Shown here: positions 22,928-36,472 of the stretch, one piece after another
How the letters are laid out: each line of letters opens with the position of its first letter
Position numbering within the stretch: the stretch's first letter is position 1
The notes under the pieces: model-generated
The model's input: only the letters and a program-made list of their open reading frames with translations
Database searches by the model: none
What the model was told of the DNA's origin: nothing
Translations under genes and position numbers: made by a program
From: Isoetes taiwanensis
Lineage: Eukaryota; Streptophyta; Lycopodiopsida; Isoetales; Isoetaceae
NCBI GenBank assembly: GCA_021234155.1
Contig: JAJEKV010000002.1
Coordinates: 2,036,593-2,100,592 of the forward strand
Direction of reading: 5' to 3'
Length of the DNA: 64,000 bases

Positions 22928-24440
22928 ATTCTGTAGAAGGTGCCGTCATCTAACGGCCCATAAACCATAATACAAGCAATAAATCATAATACACCATAAG
23001 AAACCCATGTATTCAATGGCCGAGATTAATGCCAAAATGGAATGACACGGATTTTGATCCAGGTCCTATCATTTTATTGGTCGTTCAAATTAACGAGGCG
23101 TTTCTACGCCTCCATCGCCTAACCGCCTTTTTGGGACTATTCCGCTTTAACCCACCATGGGAACTATTTCGCCTTAGCGGATCCATTAAAAAGCTATGCC
23201 GCCTGGCTATTCCACTATTGCCCAAAAGCTATGGAGCCTATTCCACTATTGCGCCCAGCTATATTTTAATGACTAAAATAAGCTATGTCGAATGGCGGCT
23301 CAAACATGCGGTTCAAACAGCTCAAAATGGCGAATGGCTCGGCTGGTTTTAATGGCTTGAATCCTCCGGCTATGGCGAATGGCGTTTTCTTCTTCGACCT
23401 CATCGGCGCTATAATTCATATCAGAAGTGTGGCCCAATTTAATGGTCCCTAAAGCCGCTTCTTGAAGCAGGTATGAGGAGTTATTGTAGCTCGAGGCAAA
23501 AGGCAAAAAGCTGGGGAAAGTTTGGGGAGGATTACATTTGGAGCCGTTTACTCGATACAAAAGGTACTATGAAAAAAGCACTCTGAAGCATATTTTGAGA
23601 TGTTTGTAGATTTGAAGTGTGTTTATGCCTAGTCCAGTGTGTTTTAATTTTATTTGCTCTGCCGGGGGATTTTTATTATTTGGAACCAAATGAAAATCTG
23701 CTATGTATTACTTTGTTCGGCACCAAGTTTGGCTTTGGCTTCTTTCGAGCAAGCATAACTGGGCTTGCAAAAATGAAAGTTATTATTAGCATAACGGTTG
23801 GCAATGTGGGATAAAGAATCTCTATTACCTCGATATTTATCCCCTTGTTATTCTTTTTCGGACTTATATTTTTGTATGCGGGAAGGACTTCTTTTGTGGT
23901 GTGTTTAGCCAAGAACAAAATGATTGCCAAGAGCTCTTGTCGTGTAACCTTATTTTTTTTTTCTGTTTTGCCAAAGTTTTCTTGGAGAACTAAGATTGGT
24001 TGAAATGATGGTTAGGGCTTACACAGATCAGGAAAAGGATAGGTCCCTGATGGAGCATTCAAGGAAGCGGATGTGCTTTCACTGCTCTACTCTAGAAGCA
24101 TATTTGGTCTATCGATCTTTAATACAAAATCGATAAAGGAAAATTGTAGACATTTCTATAAATTTGGGAAGGAATCTTGTTTTAAGCGATTTGGTTTGAG
24201 AACCGGATGGAAAGAAATAGACACTAAATGTTGTGAACCTTAACAACTATTTAATTGTTTTAAACCTTGACCATTGATGTAATATTTTAAACATAATGTT
24301 TTAATCTAATGTGGATTGCAATTTAATAATGCCTTATGGGATTGTTTGGGTTCGACTCCCAAAAGGTGCAAAAAAAATTTTTTTTTTTAATTTTAAAAAT
24401 ATTGACAATATTTAATTAGCTAAAATAATGCTTTTTATTT
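22928..24440. other. CACTA interior, nothing recognised
   Basis: Open frames are under about 110 codons and overlap on both strands. No transposase motif, repeat or RNA gene was seen. Confidence 0.4.
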
Positions 24441-24909
24441 GGTAGTATACACGAAAACAACATGTAGTTCTTTAAAACTATGTGTCTTTATTTGAAAAGC
24501 ACCATATTTAAAAACAACTATTTTAAAAACCCACATGTTGATATTTCCTTAAACCACATATAATTTAGTTAAAACAACATTTGAAAACAACTACTATCCA
24601 CGTGGATATTCTGTTAAGCCACATGTATTTTTAGTAAAAACAATACTTAAAAACAACTACTACTTAAAAAAACCACATGTGGATATTCTGTTAAACCATA
24701 TGTTATTTTTAGTAAAAACAACACCCAAAAACAACGCATTGAATTTTATTAACAGGACTATCAAATTTCTATGCATAGACTTTTGATACAAAAACTACAC
24801 GTTGTTTCTAGCATTTTCGGAACAATACTATGGGTGGTCTTTAAATGTTGTTTTTTTGCAGAAACAACAGCAAAAAACTACACATTGAGCAAATTTTGGG
24901 GTTAGTGTG

Positions 24910-25795
24910 TTCTGGTTTGTAAATAATGGTCTTCATGTTAAATTACTTAGGCTTTGGGAAAAGAGGTACTAATCTAGACTGACTTGCTCAGTTTAGATGT
25001 AGGATGATAATACTACCAAGGGATTGACCGAGGTAGATGCTGGTCTAGCGTATGCTAGTTCAGGCTGGGTTTTTTTTAGACACTTCATTTCACTAGGGAT
25101 ACCTGGTGATGCCTCTCTTCCTTTGCTCTAGGCGATTTAGAAGATTAAACACTTGACGGGGAACTTCCCCTTGAATATATTATCTTGCATATATTATCTG
25201 GTCTTTCTATTTAACCAGACTAAGCTACATGGTAATATTTGTGGAGGTTGCATATGAGGCATACTGATGGAACTTCAATAGTTACTTAAAATAAGGTATT
25301 GACACTCCGTATTATGCAAGAAGCAGAGTAAAATGTCAATGCCTACATTATTGTGCCATGCAGGTTGCTTCTACCATGGTATTCTACCATGGTATTCTAA
25401 TGATGAATAGTAATTCATCAAGAATTTTGTATAATGGCAGGTGCCATTATACACCAATGGCAAATGCCATTCTTTGCCAGTTGGCTGAATACATTCCAAT
25501 GCCATTTGGCTAAAATCCTTAATACAAGGATATTGTTTTAATTCTTATATATGATGTAAGGGCAATGCCCAATGTTAAATTGGCTGATGTAGAGAGGAAG
25601 TTCCCACTACAACTATGTGTTGCGATAATACAAAGGTATGCATTTGGATTAATTACATGCTATATGGAAGGCTAAATTGCTATAGGGTATGGCATTGCCC
25701 CCACTGTAATGGGGGTCTTGCCATCCCTATAATTACAATTCTACATACAGGGGTCATGTCATACTCTACGGAAGGTGGTAGGGTTTTTTTTTTTT
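24910..25795 (+). repeat. 3.08 kb tandem unit, copy A, right part
   Basis: Resumes the unit at TTCTGGTTTGTAAATAATGG, directly after the CACTA right end (the TTC is the target duplication), and runs through the hairpin cluster to the T run before ATTAATTAAACTA. Confidence 0.9.
25401..25453. repeat. Paired hairpins in the 3.08 kb unit (copy A)
   Basis: TGATGAAT-AGTA-ATTCATCA (25401-25420) is followed by a 26 bp palindrome with 12 bp arms TGTATAATGGCA / TGCCATTATACA and a GG centre (25428-25453). Further small hairpins follow (AATGGCA/TGCCATT, GGGCAATGCCC, CCCCCA/TGGGGG). The pair is unchanged in copies B (28479-28531) and C (31561-31613). Confidence 0.9.
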
Positions 25796-28700
25796 ATTAA
25801 TTAAACTATTTTGCTAAAGTTAAGCAATTAAGCTCATGATACTAGAACTTGTGTAGATAAACTTTTTAACCTGATGGTATATGCCTAAGATGCCTTTTTA
25901 ACTTTGGGGGCATATGCCTAAGATGCAAGTTGGCTTAGGGCAATTTGGCCTAAATAGAAGAAGAGAAAATGCTCCTCGTATCTTCAAAACCATGCAAAAA
26001 TGCAAACTTGGGACTTTCTCAATATTCAAAGAGACCGATATGATAAGAAATACATTTTTTGGCTTCAAAAAATCCCATCAGGGCAGCTTTTTAGCAAATA
26101 CAGAAAATATTGGATTTGGCTGCTACTGTATAATATACAAGCCTTGGAAAATATGTGTAATATACAGGCCTTGGAAAATACAACCGTGGCGCCAAAACGG
26201 CCGCCCAGCCAAATCGATTCCGTGGGAAAGCAGTGAAAATCGATTTGAAGTCTTGTTGCATGCTCTATACTAGCCGAAAAGCTGTAGGCTAGCATTTCGG
26301 CTTGAGAAATGGCAGATGTAGAAGCTAAGATTCACTTATTCACTTCAAAGAAGAAATAGCAAATGGTGGAGCATACTTATTTTCTGCTTAATCACAGATA
26401 TGGAAAACTGTATTTCAGGCTCTGCTGTGTAAGCCTCATCATCTCTACAGATGTTCTAGGATGCGTAGGATTTGCCGAAATGATTAGGTATGGATCTACT
26501 ATTTCATATTCATGCCTAAATATAGTAGTTGAATGGAAGCTGCAGCAAGCAATAAGCTCTTGAGCAGGGTCGTAATACATATTAATATGATGGGAATTCG
26601 TTTCCTAATGCTGGTTCCTGCAAATCCAATAAGGAAGAACAATGAGGTCCTTGCAAGGACGAAATGGCTACGATGGCAGTAACTACAAGGTAGACTCTAG
26701 GTTTGTATGGTATTTATTGTGCCTGCACCTGGGCTATAAAAGCTTTGAGCTTTATATGATATAAGGGTTTAAGCGAAATAGCTGTTGCTTGTTTCTGTTT
26801 GATCCAGCTTTACCAAGGCTTAATAATTATGCTGCTAAGTCTGTCTATATTTGAAATGCATCCAGAAAGCCTGCTAGGCAATAAAAAAGTGGTGACAAGA
26901 ATAGGCCTCATGCCTATATGACGGATCAGATAGGAGCTATGTGGTCCGAGATTGTATATATCATCTTGATATTCTGAAAATGCAAACAAGAAGCTATCAC
27001 TAGAAGAGCTCCAAATCAGGTTTGATAAATTATATTTGCACACATATGCTTAAATATGTCTGATTTCACTTTGAAAAGTCCATTGCTTTTCATTTGTTTT
27101 CTTATGTTTATATGGAATTCTAGATAGCAAGTAAATATCCGAGAGGAATCTATATGCTGGTTCAATGTATCCATGTTGAAAATAGCTATGTTCCCACAAT
27201 AGTTGCACTTACATGCTTGATGTATATGTGGTCTATGATGGCGCAACAAGATCTGAAATAGATCTTATATTATCTGAAAATAGACCTGACATTCTCGCTT
27301 TAGAACTAATTATCATGGTAACCAGCTAGATTTGGGATTAAGAAATTGGTTCTCATCTGATGGTAATCCCTGATAATTGTGTCTTTGAGAGATTTAATTG
27401 CCGAAATAAGATTTTAAGTCCAATTGGGAAGTTTAAAACATTAAGAATGTTAATATTCAGGTCTACTTTCTTGTTAAAGTCACCTCGAGGGGCAAAAGGA
27501 TACAATTGGTGATCGGTGATAAATGAGAGACCCAATGTACCTTTTGCCCTTACACATTTACCATTATCATGCTAATTGTGTATTGATTGGCTGCAGGTAC
27601 GGGCTCTCTCCTCCTATTGTGTCTTTTTTGCTTTTCAGGGTTTCTTTAGCTTGAAAGAGAATGGAATATGGAAATAGAGATGTTGGCTGAGCCTTGGAGC
27701 GATAAATGACGAAGATTTCTGGAATTTTATAGCCATAAACCATGGAGGTTTACTAGTGCAACACTTAAAGGCTGCTATGCCTATACATTGATAAGTACAA
27801 AGGTTATTTTTATGTCCATCTTTTTAGCTGTATTTTTATTTGAATAGCTTAACAGTTGCACTTGCTCAAGCCAAGTTTCTGGCCTTATTTTTGAGCATTA
27901 GAACATGGAGTTCATGGTCTTTGTAATTGCACAGAATTCAAGTTGAATTCAAGTTGATCTTTGTAACAAATGATTTACTTCTTATGACTTACGGTTTGTA
28001 AATAATGGTCTTCATGTTAAAATTAGGCTTTGGGAAAGAGGTACTAATCTAGACTTGACTTGCTCCGGTTTAGATGTAGGATGATAATACTACCAAGGGA
28101 TTGACCGAGGTAGATCTTTGGTCTAAGCGTATGCTAGTTCATTTGGGTTTTTTAGACACTTCATTTCACTAGGGATACCTGGTGATGCCTCTCTCCCTTT
28201 GCTCTAGGTGATTTAGAAGATTAAACACTTGACGGGGAACTTCCCCTTGAATATATTATCTTGCATATATTATCTGGTCTTTCTATTTAACCAGACTAAG
28301 CTACGTGGTTATATTTGTGCAGGTTGCATATGAGGCATTACCTGATGAAACTTCAGTAGTTACTTAAAATAAGGTATTGACACTCCGTATTATGCAAGAA
28401 GCAGAGTAAAATGTCAATGCCTACATTATTGTGCCATGCAGGTTGCTTCTACCATGGTATTCTACCATGGTATTCTAATGATGAATAGTAATTCATCAAG
28501 AATTTTGTATAATGGCAGGTGCCATTATACACCAATGGCAAATGCCATTCTTTGCCAGTTGGCTGAATACATTCCAATGCCATTTGGCTAAAATCCTTAA
28601 TACAAGGATATTGTTTTAATTCTTATATATGATGTAAGGGCAATGCCCAATGTTAAATTGGCTGATGTAGAGAGGAAGTTCCCACTACAACTATGTGTTG

Positions 28701-28873
28701 CGATAATACAAAGGTATGCATTTGGATTAATTACATGCTATATGGAAGGCTAAATTGCTATAGGGTATGGCATTGCCCCCACTGTAATGGGGGTCTTGCC
28801 ATCCCTATAATTACAATTCTACATACAGGGGTCATGTCATACTCTACGGAAGGTGGTAGGGTTTTTTTTTTTT
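25796..28873 (+). repeat. 3.08 kb tandem unit, copy B
   Basis: Complete 3078 bp unit from ATTAATTAAACTA to the next T run. It is the best-preserved copy at CAG/CTG sites. Plus-strand frames include 25914-26273 (119 codons) and 26363-26563 (66 codons). Minus-strand frames 26810-27043 and 27016-27249 are partly conserved in other copies, but all are short and none resembles a known protein. Nature of the unit unknown; it may be a non-autonomous element amplified head to tail. Confidence 0.9.
28479..28531. repeat. Paired hairpins in the 3.08 kb unit (copy B)
   Basis: Same two perfect palindromes as in copy A, at 28479-28498 and 28506-28531. Confidence 0.9.
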
Positions 28874-31800
28874 ATTAATTAAACTATTTTGCTAAAGTTA
28901 AGCAATTAAGCTCATGATACTAGAACTTGTGTAGATAAACTTTTTAACCTGATGGTATATGCCTAAGATGCCTTTTTAACTTTGGGGGCATATGCCTAAG
29001 ATGCAAGTCAATTTGGCCTAAATAGAAGAAGAGAAAATGCTCCTCGTATCTTCAAAACCATGCAAAAATGCAAACTTGGGACTTTCTCAATATTCAAAGA
29101 GACCGATATGATAAGAAATACATTTTTGGCTTCAAAAAATCCCATCGTGGCGACTTTTAGCAAATACTGTAAAATATTGGATTTGGTCGCCATTGTATAA
29201 TATACAAGCCTTGGAAAATATGTGTAATATACTGGGCCTTGGAAAATACAACCGTGGGCGCCAAAAGCCGCAGCCAGCCAAATCGAAAAGGGGGGAAAGC
29301 GGTGAAAATCGATTTGAAGTCTTGTTGCATGCTCTATATACTAGCCGAAAAGTCTGTAGGCTAGCATTTCGCTTGAGAAATGGCGGATGTAGAAGCTAAG
29401 ATTCACTTATTCACTTCAAAGAAGAAATAGCAAATGGTGGAGCATACTTATTTTCGCTTAATCACGGATATGGAAAACCGTATTTCGTGCTCTCACGTGT
29501 AAGCCTCATCATCTCTGAGGATGTTCTAGGATGCGTAGGATTTCTTAAAATGATTAGGTATGGATCTACTATTTCATATTCATGCCTAAATATAGTAGTT
29601 GAATGGAAGCTGCGACAAGCAATAAGCTCTTGAAAGGAATTAAGTAATACATATTAATATGATGGGAATTAAGTTTCCTAATCTTTGGTTTCTGCCAAAT
29701 CCAATAAGGAAGAACAATGAGGTCCTTGCAAGGACGAAATGGCTACGATGGCGATGAACTACAAGGTAGACTCTAGGTTTGTATGGTATTTATTGTGCTG
29801 CACTGGGCTATAAAAGCTTTGAGCTTTATATGATATAAGGGTTTAAGCGAAATAGCCATTTGCTTGTTTTCTGTTTGATCCAGCTTTACCAAGGCTTAAT
29901 AATTATCTTGCTAAAGTCCGTCTATATTTGAAATGCATCCGAAAAGCACGCTAGGCAATAAAAAAGTGGTGACAAGAATAGGCCTCATGCCTATATAGGA
30001 CGGATCGATAGGAGCTATGTGGTCCGGGAGATTGTATATATCATCTTGATATTCTGAAAATGCAAACAAGAAGCTATCACTAGAAGAGCTCCAAATCAGG
30101 TTTGATAAATTATATTTGCACACATATGCTTAAATATGTCTGATTTCACTTTGAAAAGTCCATTGCTTTTCATTTGTTTTCTTATGTTTATATGGAATTC
30201 TAGATAGCAAGTAAATATCCGAGAGGAATCTATATGCTGGTTCAATGTATCCATGTTGAAAATAGCTATGTTCCCACAATAGTTGCACTTACATGCTTGA
30301 TGTATATGTGGTCTATGATGGCGCAACAAGATCTGAAATAGATCTTATATTATCTGAAAATAGACCTGACATTCTCGCTTTAGAACTAATTATCATGGTA
30401 ACCAGCTAGATTTGGGATTAAGAAATTGGTTCTCATCTGATGGTAATCCCTGATAATTGTGTCTTTGAGAGATTTAATTGCCGAAATAAGATTTTAAGTC
30501 CAATTGGGAAGTTTAAAACATTAAGAATGTTAATATTCCAGTCTACTTTCTTGTTAAAGTCACCTCAGGGCAAAAGGATACAATTGGTGATCAGTGATAA
30601 ACTGAGAGACCCAATGTACCTTTTGGCCCTTGCACATTTACCATTATCATGCTAATTGTGTATTGATTGGCTGCAGGTACGGGCTCTCTCCTCCTATTGT
30701 GTCTTTTTTGCTTTTCAGGGTTTCTTTAGCTTGAAAGAGAATGGAATATGGAAATAGAGATGTTGGCTGAGCCTTGGAGCGATAAATGACGAAGATTTCT
30801 GGAATTTTATAGCCATAAACCATGGAGGTTTACTAGTGCAACACTTAAAGGCTGCTATGCCTATACATTGATAAGTACAAAGGTTATTTTTATGTCCATC
30901 TTTTTAGCTGTATTTTTATTTGAATAGCTTAACAGTTGCACTTGCTCAAGCCAAGTTTCTGGCCTTATTTTTGAGCATTAGAACATGGAGTTCATGGTCT
31001 TTGTAATTGCACAGAATTCAAGTTGAATTCAAGTTGATGCTGTAGCAAATGATTTACTTCTTATGACTTCTGGTTTGTAAATAATGGTCTTCATGTTAAA
31101 TTACTTAGGCTTTGGGAAAAGAGGTACTAATCTAGACTGACTTGCTCAGTTTAGATGTAGGATGATAATACTACCAAGGGATTGACCGAGGTAGATGCTG
31201 GTCTAGCGTATGCTAGTTCAGGCTGGGTTTTTTTTAGACACTTCATTTCACTAGGGATACCTGGTGATGCCTCTCTCCCTTTGCTCTAGGTGATTTAGAA
31301 GATTAAACACTTGACGGGGAACTTCCCCTTGAATATATTATCTTGCATATATTATCTGGTCTTTCTATTTAACCAGACTAAGCTACGTGGTTATATTTGT
31401 GCAGGTTGCATATGAGGCATTACCTGATGAAACTTCAGTAGTTACTTAAAATAAGGTATTGACACTCCGTATTATGCAAGAAGCAGAGTAAAATGTCAAT
31501 GCCTACATTATTGTGCCATGCAGGTTGCTTCTACCATGGTATTCTACCATGGTATTCTAATGATGAATAGTAATTCATCAAGAATTTTGTATAATGGCAG
31601 GTGCCATTATACACCAATGGCAAATGCCATTCTTTGCCGATTAATTTGAATACATTCCAATGCCATTTGGCTAAAATCCTTAATACAAGGATATTGTTTT
31701 AATTCTTATATATGATGTAAGGGCAATGCCCAATGTTAAATTAGTGATGTAGAGAGGAAGTTCCCACTACAACTATGTGTTGCGATAATACAAAGGTATG

Positions 31801-31957
31801 CATTTGGATTAATTACATGCTATATGGAAGGCTAAATTGCTATAGGGTCATGGCATTGCTTGAACCCTGAATTAATGGGGTCTTTTGCCATCCCTATAAT
31901 TACAATTCTACATGGGGGTCATGTCATACTCTACGGAAGGTGGTAGGGTTTTTTTTT
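28874..31957 (+). repeat. 3.08 kb tandem unit, copy C
   Basis: Complete 3084 bp unit. The stretch 28980-29990 has many CAG/CTG-site discrepancies, whereas 30050-31620 is almost identical to copy B, with a sharp change between the two states. Confidence 0.9.
31561..31613. repeat. Paired hairpins in the 3.08 kb unit (copy C)
   Basis: Same two perfect palindromes, at 31561-31580 and 31588-31613. Confidence 0.9.
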
Positions 31958-34015
31958 ATTAATTAAACTATTTTGCTAAAGTTAAGCAATTAAGCTCATG
32001 ATACTAGAACTTTTGTGTAGATAAACTTTTTAACCTGATGGTATATGCCTAAGATGCCTTTTTAACTTTGGGGGCATATGCCTAAGATGCAAGTTGGCTT
32101 AGGGCAATTTGGCCTAAATAGAAGAAGAGAAAATGCTCCTCGATCTTCAAAACCATGCAAAATGCAAACTTGGGACTTTCTCAATATTCAAAAGAGACCG
32201 ATATGATAAGAAATACATTTTTTGGCTTCAAAAATCCCATCGAGCGACTTTTAGCAAATCTGTAAAAATATTGGATTTGGTCAGCATCTTGTATAATATA
32301 CAAGCCTTGGAAAATATGTGTAATATACAGGCCTTGGAAAATACAACTGGTGGCGCAAAAAGCGCCTACCCAAATCGATTAGTGGAAAGCGGTGAAAATC
32401 GATTTGAAGTCTTGTTACATGCTCTATACCAAAAAGTCGAGGCTAGCATTTCGGGCTTGAGAAATGGCGGATGTAGAAGCTTAAGATTCACTTATTCACT
32501 TCAAAGAAGAAATAGCAAATGGTGGAGCATACTTATTTTTACGCTTAATCACGGATATGGAAAATGGAAAGCCGGGCTCACGTGTAAGCCTCATCATCTC
32601 TGCTGATGTTCTAGGATGCGTGAGGATTTGAGAAATGATTAGGTATGGATCTACTATTTCATATTCATGCCTAAATATAGTAGTTGAATGGAAGCCGCAG
32701 CAAGCAATAAGCTCTTGAGCATTGGTAATACATATTAATATGATGGGAATTCGTTTCCTAATCTTTGGTTCCTGCGCAAATCCAATAAGGAAGAACAATG
32801 AGGTCCTTGCAAGACTCCAAATGGCTACGATGGCAAATAACTACAAGGTAGACTCTAGGTTTGTATGGTATTTATTGTGCACACTTTTAGGGCTATAAAG
32901 CTTTGAGCTTTTTATATGATATAAGGGTTTAAGCGAAATAGGCTTGTTTTTTTTTGATCCAACTTTACCAAGGCTTAATAATTATCTTTGCTAAGTCTGT
33001 CTATATTTGAAATGCATCCAGAAAGCCTGCTAGGCAATAAAAAGTGGTGACAAGAATAGGCCTCATGCCTATATGACCGGACGGATAGGAGCTATGTGGT
33101 CAGAGATTGTATATATCATCTTGATATTCTAAAAATGCAAACAAGAAGCTATCACTAGAAGAGCTCCAAATCGGGTTTGATAAATTATATTTGCACACAT
33201 ATGCTTAAATATGTCCGATTTCACTTTGAAAAGTCCATTGCTTTTCATTTGTTTTCTTATGTTTATATGGAATTCTAGATAGCAAGTAAATATCCGAGAG
33301 GAATCTATATCTTTGGTTCAATGTATCCATGTTGAAAATAGCTATGTTCCCACAATAGTTGCACTTACATGCTTGATGTATATGTGGTCTATGATGGCGC
33401 AATTGTAACAAGATAACGAAATAGATCTTATATTATCTCGAAAATAGACCGACATTCTAAACTTTAGAACTAATTATCATGGTAACCAGCTAGATTTGGG
33501 ATTAAGAAATTGGTTCTCATCGATGGTAATCCACGATAATTGTGTCTTTGAGAGATTTAATTGCGAAATAAGATTTTAAGTCCAATTGGGAAGTTTAAAA
33601 CATTAAGAATGTTAATATTCCGGTCTACTTTCTTGTTAAAGTCACCTCTCGGGCCAAAAGGATACAATTGGTGATCGGTGATAAACCGAGAGAACCCAAT
33701 GTACCTTTTGGCCCTTACATTACCATTATCATGCTAATTGTGTATTGATTGGGCTGCAGTGCAGGACTCTCTCCTCCTATTGTGTCTTTTTGCTTTTAGG
33801 GGTTTCTTTAGCTTGAAAGAGAATGGAATATGGAAATAGAGATGTTGGCCGAGCCTTGGAGCGATAAATGACCATGAAGATTTCGGAATTTTATAGCCAT
33901 AAACCATGGAGGTTTACTAGTGCAACACTTAAAGGTTTGCTATGCCTATACATTGATAAGTACAAAGGTTATTTTTATGTCCATCTTTTTACGGTTTTTG
34001 TATTTTTATTTAAAA
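31958..34015 (+). repeat. 3.08 kb tandem unit, copy D, 3'-truncated
   Basis: About 2.06 kb of the unit, ending near TATTTTTATTTAAAATAGCT, where the order switches to the 3.38 kb unit. The hairpin cluster of the unit is therefore absent here. Many CAG/CTG-site discrepancies. Confidence 0.85.
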
Positions 34016-36141
34016 TAGCTAAGGCTTTGGGAAAAGTGTCTCCTTTATTGCATGCAGCTCAAATTACTAGAGCTATGTTTTATCACTTTTTTTGCATAAG
34101 CGTCCGGACTTTATTTAAAGCGGACTTTCCTTGGATATTTATAAGTAGTGCATAGACATTGGCCATTACATGCACATCTTGGCTAGGGTCAACAAAATTG
34201 ATGATAGTAATTGCCGGACTTGTCGAGTAGGAATAGGATGCCTTGCATCTTGCAATGAATATGGCAAGAAAAATAATTTGGAGACCTTGGCTATATGCTT
34301 AGGCTTTGTTAAACAAAATTGACAAAAACAATTCCTTATGTTCAATTTGGCCATGCCTTTAATGTGGCTTTGACATTTGATTCGGGCCTAGGAATGCTTA
34401 AAATGGAATAAAAGTGGTGCAGAATAATTGCCAAAATTTTAATTTTGAGCTATATGGTTCCATGGCCAAACTATTTGGTATCAATGGAATAGGTGGAAAC
34501 GCATGTTGGAAGATTTGTTTCAATGGCTAAACTAGTGTGAAAGTAGAGCTCATGTACAAGATGTTGCTTTGCTAATAAAGCAAGGTACATTTAATGCAAT
34601 AAATTGGGTGCATAACATGCAAAAATGCAAAAGGCACTATGGTCAACTTGGCTATGGTACGTGTAATTTTTATAAAGGCATATAATGTTGGGACATGCCA
34701 TGCTTGCCAAGTGGTGGCTTTTTGTAAAAAGTTTTGCATGCATGAACCTACATGCACGATATGATATGACATCTTTAAGCTTTAGGCTTAAAGCTATAGC
34801 ATGATAAGACATGTATATGATATGATGTCTTGTTCCTATAGGATTTACTTGGTTAAAGATCCTATGATAGATATCATTAATTGGGCAAGATACAAAAGCT
34901 GAGACTATAGTTTCCTTTAACGGAAATGGGGACATCTTTTCCACAATGTGAATTGTGTAGCATACGTATGCCAAATTACCTTGGAAAATTGTGACGGTCT
35001 TTTGCATAAATCGATTTAGGGTTTCAACTCCTTTAGCCCTAAATGGCCGCCCTAAAATTTTGAGAGCCCAATCGAATCTGCTTGTTATAGCGAAGAAACA
35101 TGAAGCGTGGTCATCCCATGCGAAAATGGGCTGGTCGGTTATGGGAAGCCAAGATACTGCGGACTTATGCAAGACGAAGCTTTATGCAAATCACGGAAAT
35201 CGATATTAATGCGTAGCAAATTTGTTTTGATGAGAATCCATTTGTTCTCGATATTTTATACTAGCATTGATTGAGTCGGCCGCTTCGGGTTGCAAACATG
35301 GCATCTTTGGCGTTTTGTCATGGCGATTTGGCTTTTGCAAGCCTTAAAGGCTTTTGGATATGCCATCTTCCGGATTTTTGGAAACAAGCTCCTCATGAGC
35401 CTAGTCGTGAGCTTGCTTCATGATCAAATTGACAAAAATGAAAGCCATACATTTTGTTGAAGGCTGATCTTGGGCGGTCGCTCTTAGGGAGCGATCATTA
35501 CCATCGATTTGCTACGTGTTGGAGCTTTCTGAGGTATTTTTTACTACGGCATAAATAGATAAGATGGAAATTATGGTACATTACCGCCATACCATAACGT
35601 GAGATGGTGGCTCTATTATGCTTGATACGATACAAATTCGGATCTGTACATACTGAGGGCCATACAAATATGATCTTTTGCCGGGGATTTTTACGGATCC
35701 ATGCTAATATAGACCTTGTGATGCACGGATTGAATGGCATGGCTGCTAATTTGGAGAAACAATCTAGCCAATATTATCTGAGAAAACAAGGCGCTTACAT
35801 GAAAGGAGCTATCATAATCAGGTCTTGCAAATAATCGAGCAAACTTTAACTCTCGTACTTGGATAATGGAGCTTCAAAACATATCTGGACTGCTAAAAAA
35901 GGTTATTACAGTCCGTTTGCTCTAGTAATTTGAAACATAAACATATAGTTATGGACTTTTAAGGTTATATGCTTTAAGCATTTAAGGATCAAAATGATGA
36001 CTACGATTTAAAATCGGTTCACTATTTATGATGGCTACACCTTGTTTGCATAAAAAGTGCATAAAGCAAATAGGTTGTATAAATATGCTGCATACTGCAG
36101 CTTTTAAATTTGAAAAGATTCTTAAGTTATATTTCCATCTC

Positions 36142-36320
36142 TCTTTCTTGTTAAAACTAACTCAAGGCAAAAGGATACAATTGGTGATCAGCGATAAGCT
36201 GAGAGACCCAATGTACCTTTGGCCCTTACATCGTTAGGGATTTGCGCTAGCGTTTGCATGATTGGCTGCAGGTACGGGTTCTCTCCTCCAATTGTCTCTG
36301 TTTTTGCTACCAGGGTTGGC
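36142..36320 (+). repeat. Module shared between the 3.38 and 3.08 kb units
   Basis: CTTGTTAAA, GGCAAAAGGATACAATTGGT, GAGAGACCCAATGTACC, GATTGGCTGCAGGTACGGG, TCTCTCCTCC and CAGGGTT occur in this order here and at about 27466-27650 in copy B of the 3.08 kb unit (also near 17255, 30550, 33630 and 39527). The sequence around CAG|GTACGG and TTTTGCT..CAG|GG resembles splice sites about 45-50 bp apart. Confidence 0.75.
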
Positions 36321-36472
36321 GTTAACATGGAAGGTTATGGAATTACGAAAAAAATGTAACTGTATGCTATACGTTTTACAAGTTATTATTTAAACTATAC
36401 ACTTTCAAGATAAGTCTACTTTGCAATTTGCTCTCTACTTTGTACGTATGCTTTAGAATTTGTCTCAACTAC

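Larger units (their letters stand above)
17767..24909. mobile_element. CACTA (En/Spm-type) DNA transposon, 7.1 kb
   Basis: The left terminus is CACTACAACCCCAACATTTG. The right terminus, reverse-complemented, is CACACTAACCCCAAAATTTG: an ungapped 20 bp match with four differences. It is flanked by TTC on both sides (17764-17766 and 24910-24912), and the empty site GACTTCTGGTTTG is present in copy C of the host repeat (near 31067). A CACTA start plus a 3 bp target duplication is diagnostic of this superfamily. Subterminal repeats built on AAACAAC and ACCACATGT lie inside both ends. The interior holds a 3.4 kb minisatellite and unidentified sequence. No transposase (TNPA/TNPD-type) was recognised, so it is probably a non-autonomous derivative. 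Confidence 0.85.

Noticed and set aside
28341-28351. CTGATGA followed by AAC as a possible hammerhead ribozyme core
   Set aside because: No stem II, GAAA box and cleavage-site arrangement can be laid out around it, and it is in the 3.08 kb unit, not the RT element.
34591-35172. 193-codon minus-strand frame in the 3.38 kb unit
   Set aside because: It is not kept open in the second copy, has a non-canonical start and matches no family I know. Frame breaks could be sequence errors, so it is left unclaimed and not excluded.
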